The position numbers and the translations under genes are program-made. A stretch of 64,000 nt of DNA, from NCBI GenBank assembly GCA_907163375.1, contig CAJQUW010014401.1:1-64000 (forward strand). The letters are read 5' to 3'. Below the pieces are notes generated by a model that was not told the origin of the DNA, did no database searches, and saw only the letters and a list, made by a program, of their open reading frames with translations. Below, in pieces: positions 61,161 to 64,000 of this stretch (positions are counted from its first letter, which is position 1; each line of letters begins with the position of its first letter). Origin of the DNA: Prostheceraeus crozeri (taxonomy: Eukaryota > Platyhelminthes > Polycladida > Euryleptidae).

Positions 61161-61209
61161 CCTTATATACATCTACCATCTAATGACGTCAGCGTCATCA
61201 CCAGCCAAT
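61161..61209 (-). promoter_or_regulatory. PolB promoter: CCAAT (inverted), CRE, TATATAAGG
   Basis: Read on the minus strand: ATTGG (61209-61205), TGACGTCA (61191-61184) and TATATAAGG (61169-61161), 31 bp before the ATG at 61130. The box is identical to those at 47208 and 48466, and CRE and AP-1 sites are bound by related bZIP factors. Confidence 0.8.
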
Positions 61210-61289
61210 ACCATATGTTCCGATCTGTTGTAAAGAGAAAACATAAAATACTTGATAATTTCTTTTTCTTAAATGAAGAAAGTTAAAAG

Positions 61290-63433
61290 TTAAAGTTTGA
61301 CACACTTTACAATACCGCTGTGATTCAGCTTCAAATGACTGCATCCTTTTGTGCAGACGCTGAAATCGTTCATGTGAGTCAGTCTCACTTTTCTAATTAC
61401 ATTGTTCATGCAGTCAATGTGCATTAAAGTTTCCTTTTCATTAATACGACTGTTTGAAACCTGGGAGGCCAACAGGAGATTGGATTGTGTTAGGTTCCTC
61501 ACAGATTCAATCAAGCCTCTGTTCTCCTCCTTCATTTTCTTCTCCCGCTCCTCTGCCTGCTGTAGGCGCTCCTGGCAGAGACGCAACTTGTTCTGTACAT
61601 CCTCTTCTGTCGAGGTTGCGTCCAAGTCGACGTTATAATCCCGCACTGGGAGAGGAGCCGTCACATCCGACGTTGGTAGAGCTGCAACTGGGGGAGGTGT
61701 TGTGGGAAGTAGTACCGGGGAGGAAGGAGCTGCACCTGGTTTCGGTAATGGGTTCGGAGGAGATAGCGACAAGGGAAGACGTGCAGGGGATGATGGAGCC
61801 AAGCAGATCATTGGGGACGGCGGCAGGCGGACACTCCAGCTCGGGGATGCCCGGATGTTGCTGAAGGAGACCTCCTGTGATGCATGCATCACGGAGTCCT
61901 GCAAACGAAAAGAAACAATTGTTTATGAACTATTTGCAATTGTTAACATTTATCAAAATTAAAATTAACACTATGTAAATTCAATTACATAAATTAAAAT
62001 TAACTTGTTGACATTTATTAACTCCAAATGTGAATTTCACATACCTTCAGCTCGATTGTCCCTCGATTTGATCCACCTTCGTCCTCCGAAAGAACCATCG
62101 AATCATTCTAGAAGATAAATTGATCTATTACAGATTAATAAATTTTTACTCAAGTGGGTTTCTAAATTACAATGGAAAAGTTCTCTGCTGATGCAGTCAT
62201 CTAAGCATTAAACTTACATTTGCAACCGAATTATCGTCATCGGATGAGGATGTTGGAGACGACGTGGTGGAGACGTCGTCATCAGATGACGAGGAATCGC
62301 CCGATGATTCATGGATGGAGTAGGGCCTCTCCTCGTTATCCTCTATAGATGTGGTGGTCGCCGGCGTAGACAGAAAGCTCCGCTGATGTCTTTTAAGGGA
62401 CAAAGATCGTACAGCCTGCAGCGAAAATGTGATAATGTTTTTATAACTAGATAGATATTAATGAGAATTAATATAGACATAGACTATATACATGTAAAGT
62501 TTTTTTCCAGGTATTGTTGTCTGATATTGAATCGTAGACCATGAAAATCACACTTACGGGACTTGAAATGGTTTTCTTTTCCGGTGAATTCAACCGAGGT
62601 ATTGCAGGATACCTTTGGACACTTGGAAACAGCTGAAAATAAAAATTCATGTTCAATTTCACATTAAGAAGTAACAAGCAAATTAATTTCTTACCTTTCG
62701 CAAGTTTTCCACCGCATTATTGTCTTCGAAACTGACTTTCAGCGGTCGAGGCACCTCACACTGAAATATTTATGAAATATTGATTTAGTTTATGCACACG
62801 ATTACTAACCTGAGTAAATAGAATCTCACATCTTGAACGACCAGTTTCTTCTGCACCAACACCTTGGCTTTCTTCGGTGGGGGCATCACCATGTCCTGAA
62901 ATGTGTTAACAACAAATTTATTTTAATCTAAAGGAAGCAGTACTTTTTGTCAACTGTGAGTCAGTTGTCCGTTCAAGTTAGCATTTAGAATTGACTGCAC
63001 TTACCTCAAAATCACTCAAAGTCTCATCAATAAATTCTCGAGACTTGGGGACTTTCTTAGGTGCTCGGGACTTGGGGGCTTTCTTTGCCTCAGGCTCGTC
63101 CACCTGTGAGAGCACGCCTTCAGTCGGCCTTTCCTTATTAAAAAGCCTCTCCAATTTCCTTTTCTCTGACTTGGAGGTAAGGTTGATGCCTTTCCGGCCA
63201 TTCTGTTGGGCACAGGGCGTGTGTTTGACAATGAAGGCTTTTGCTGAGTCGCTGTTGACCTTGTCGTTGCTCCTCTCATATGTCTTGCAGGTTAAGCAAT
63301 AGAGGTACGTGAAATCCTCTTTGAATATGCAGTCTTTGTGGCCACTCTTGTTGCCATGACAAACAGGCAGTCGGCATGTTTCACAGTAGTGAAAGATCAG
63401 CCGTTGTCGCGCAATACTTTCTTGTCGGACCAT
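61290..63433 (-). CDS. seven-exon gene, unknown nuclear protein
   Basis: Exons (minus): 63433-63005, 62895-62830, 62760-62695, 62632-62558, 62415-62218, 62107-62045, 61898-61290. All junctions are GT-AG and every exon ends in phase 0, giving a ~500-residue protein. Exon 1 has Cys/His-rich metal-binding-like sequence ('HYCETCRLPVCHGNKSGHKD', 'YLYCLTCKTY'). Exon 2 has 'MPPPKKAKVL', a classical nuclear-localisation-like stretch. Exon 5 is Ser/Asp-rich ('SSSDDDVSTTSSP'). The last exon is Pro-rich and then a coiled coil ('ERLQQAEEREKKMKEENRGL'). Introns are 62-146 bp. No family is recognised. Its stop is only 160 bp from the PolB ATG; it could be host sequence flanking P2 or cargo of an element extending further right. 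Confidence 0.75.
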
Positions 63434-64000
63434 TTCTATATAGGAAAAAAATTGATTATAATTTAATCTCTTGTTAAACGAGAACGCATTTATATACCAT
63501 CAACAAAGGTCTATTAAGTGCTACTTTCATATTGGAGAAATCTGAGAAAGAAATAAAATTTGAAGTTGAAATTGAAACCGAAAGTCGAAAATTAGATATT
63601 TATTCGAAAAGGGTTAGCTCATAAGAAGAGTTGAAATTTGGAAACAGCTGATTTACTATTATTTAATTTCGAAATTAATATAATAGAATGAAAGTGAAAT
63701 TTCGAAATTTCAACCAATCCTCAATTTGTTTAATTAAACAAGCTTGAATTTCATACATCTGTTAGCAGATGACAGACTGAATATTTAAAATGGATGAAGG
63801 CTTTATTTAGGTATCTTTTTATTTATTTACAAACTGTGCAAATCTTGTTGATTCAAATACACTTACATTTAAACTGATATATTATGTCTCTCGCTCAGTG
63901 ACTTAATATAGGATGAAAAATTAAAAAAAAACATGGTTAATAATATAACAAAGTGTTCCTATCCTAAAAACCCAAGCTTCTATATTTAAAGCTATTTGGT
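63434..64000. other. gene-free stretch, upstream of the spliced gene
   Basis: AT-rich, with 'gaaatttcgaaatttc'-type short palindromes near 63660-63710. No gene, terminal repeat or promoter motif is recognised. Confidence 0.4.

Larger units (their letters stand above)
46590..61230. mobile_element. Polinton/adintovirus-like element P2 (~14.6 kb, borders approximate)
   Basis: A compact run of intronless genes: eleven on the plus strand (46640-55914) followed by three on the minus strand (56069-61130). It includes packaging ATPase, chromodomain integrase, penton, basic core protein, capsid, adenain-like protease and protein-primed PolB. None of the core genes has a stop or frameshift. It shares gene families with P1 but at low identity, in a different order and with different base composition, so it is another lineage. 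No terminal inverted repeats or target duplication could be found; borders are set from gene positions and the spliced gene ending at 61290. Confidence 0.85.

Noticed and set aside
61402..61962. Plus-strand frames opposite the last exon of the spliced gene
   Set aside because: Shadows of the Pro/Ser-rich coding exon on the minus strand; no motif.
1..64000. CRISPR array, rRNA or tRNA genes
   Set aside because: No regularly spaced direct repeats with unique spacers, and no rRNA or cloverleaf-like sequence was recognised by reading; a tRNAscan/Infernal run would be needed to exclude diverged ones.

Overview
The window looks like AT-rich nuclear DNA of an animal, most likely an invertebrate. It has a short-intron spliced gene, decayed LINE, Penelope and Tc1/mariner elements, microsatellites and long gene-free stretches. 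The species cannot be named from the sequence. Its main content is two different Polinton/Maverick (adintovirus-like) DNA elements about 11 kb apart.

Region by region: 1-3550 holds a decayed mariner transposase and a 5'-truncated LINE. 3551-6183 is a small tandem duplication whose first copy received a mariner, which in turn received a foldback element. 6190-16567 is mostly gene-free with repeats and a Penelope remnant. 16440-37010 is a three-layer nest: a dispersed repeat, split by a mariner (16568-36845), split by Polinton 1 (P1, 16997-35532), which has a perfect 6-bp target duplication tgcaaa and AG...CT ends. 39531-40904 is an intronless MFS transporter. 43651-44676 is a Penelope remnant beside a long inverted repeat. 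45340-45990 is another mariner remnant. About 46590-61230 is Polinton 2 (P2). 61290-63433 is a seven-exon gene on the minus strand.

P1 carries packaging ATPase, penton, double-jelly-roll capsid protein, adenain-like protease, integrase, a protein-primed DNA polymerase broken by two in-frame stops and one frameshift, a probable sliding clamp, a fibre-like coiled coil, small membrane-active candidates, and a parvovirus-type phospholipase A2 domain whose reading frame runs into the integrase. It is peppered with tiny GC-rich hairpins with 3-nt loops, many inserted in frame inside genes. Its starts share an AAAAATG context.

P2 has an uninterrupted gene set: UBA-RING ligase, two unknown early-type genes, ATPase, chromodomain integrase, penton, basic core protein, capsid, protease, and a 1285-residue PolB with zinc fingers. 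Between protease and polymerase lie, on the minus strand, a complete TATA-binding-protein-like gene (187 aa) and a probable PC4-like gene. Three P2 promoters share an identical TATATAAGG box with bZIP and CCAAT sites upstream, so the element may carry its own TATA-reading transcription module. No terminal inverted repeats were found for P2.
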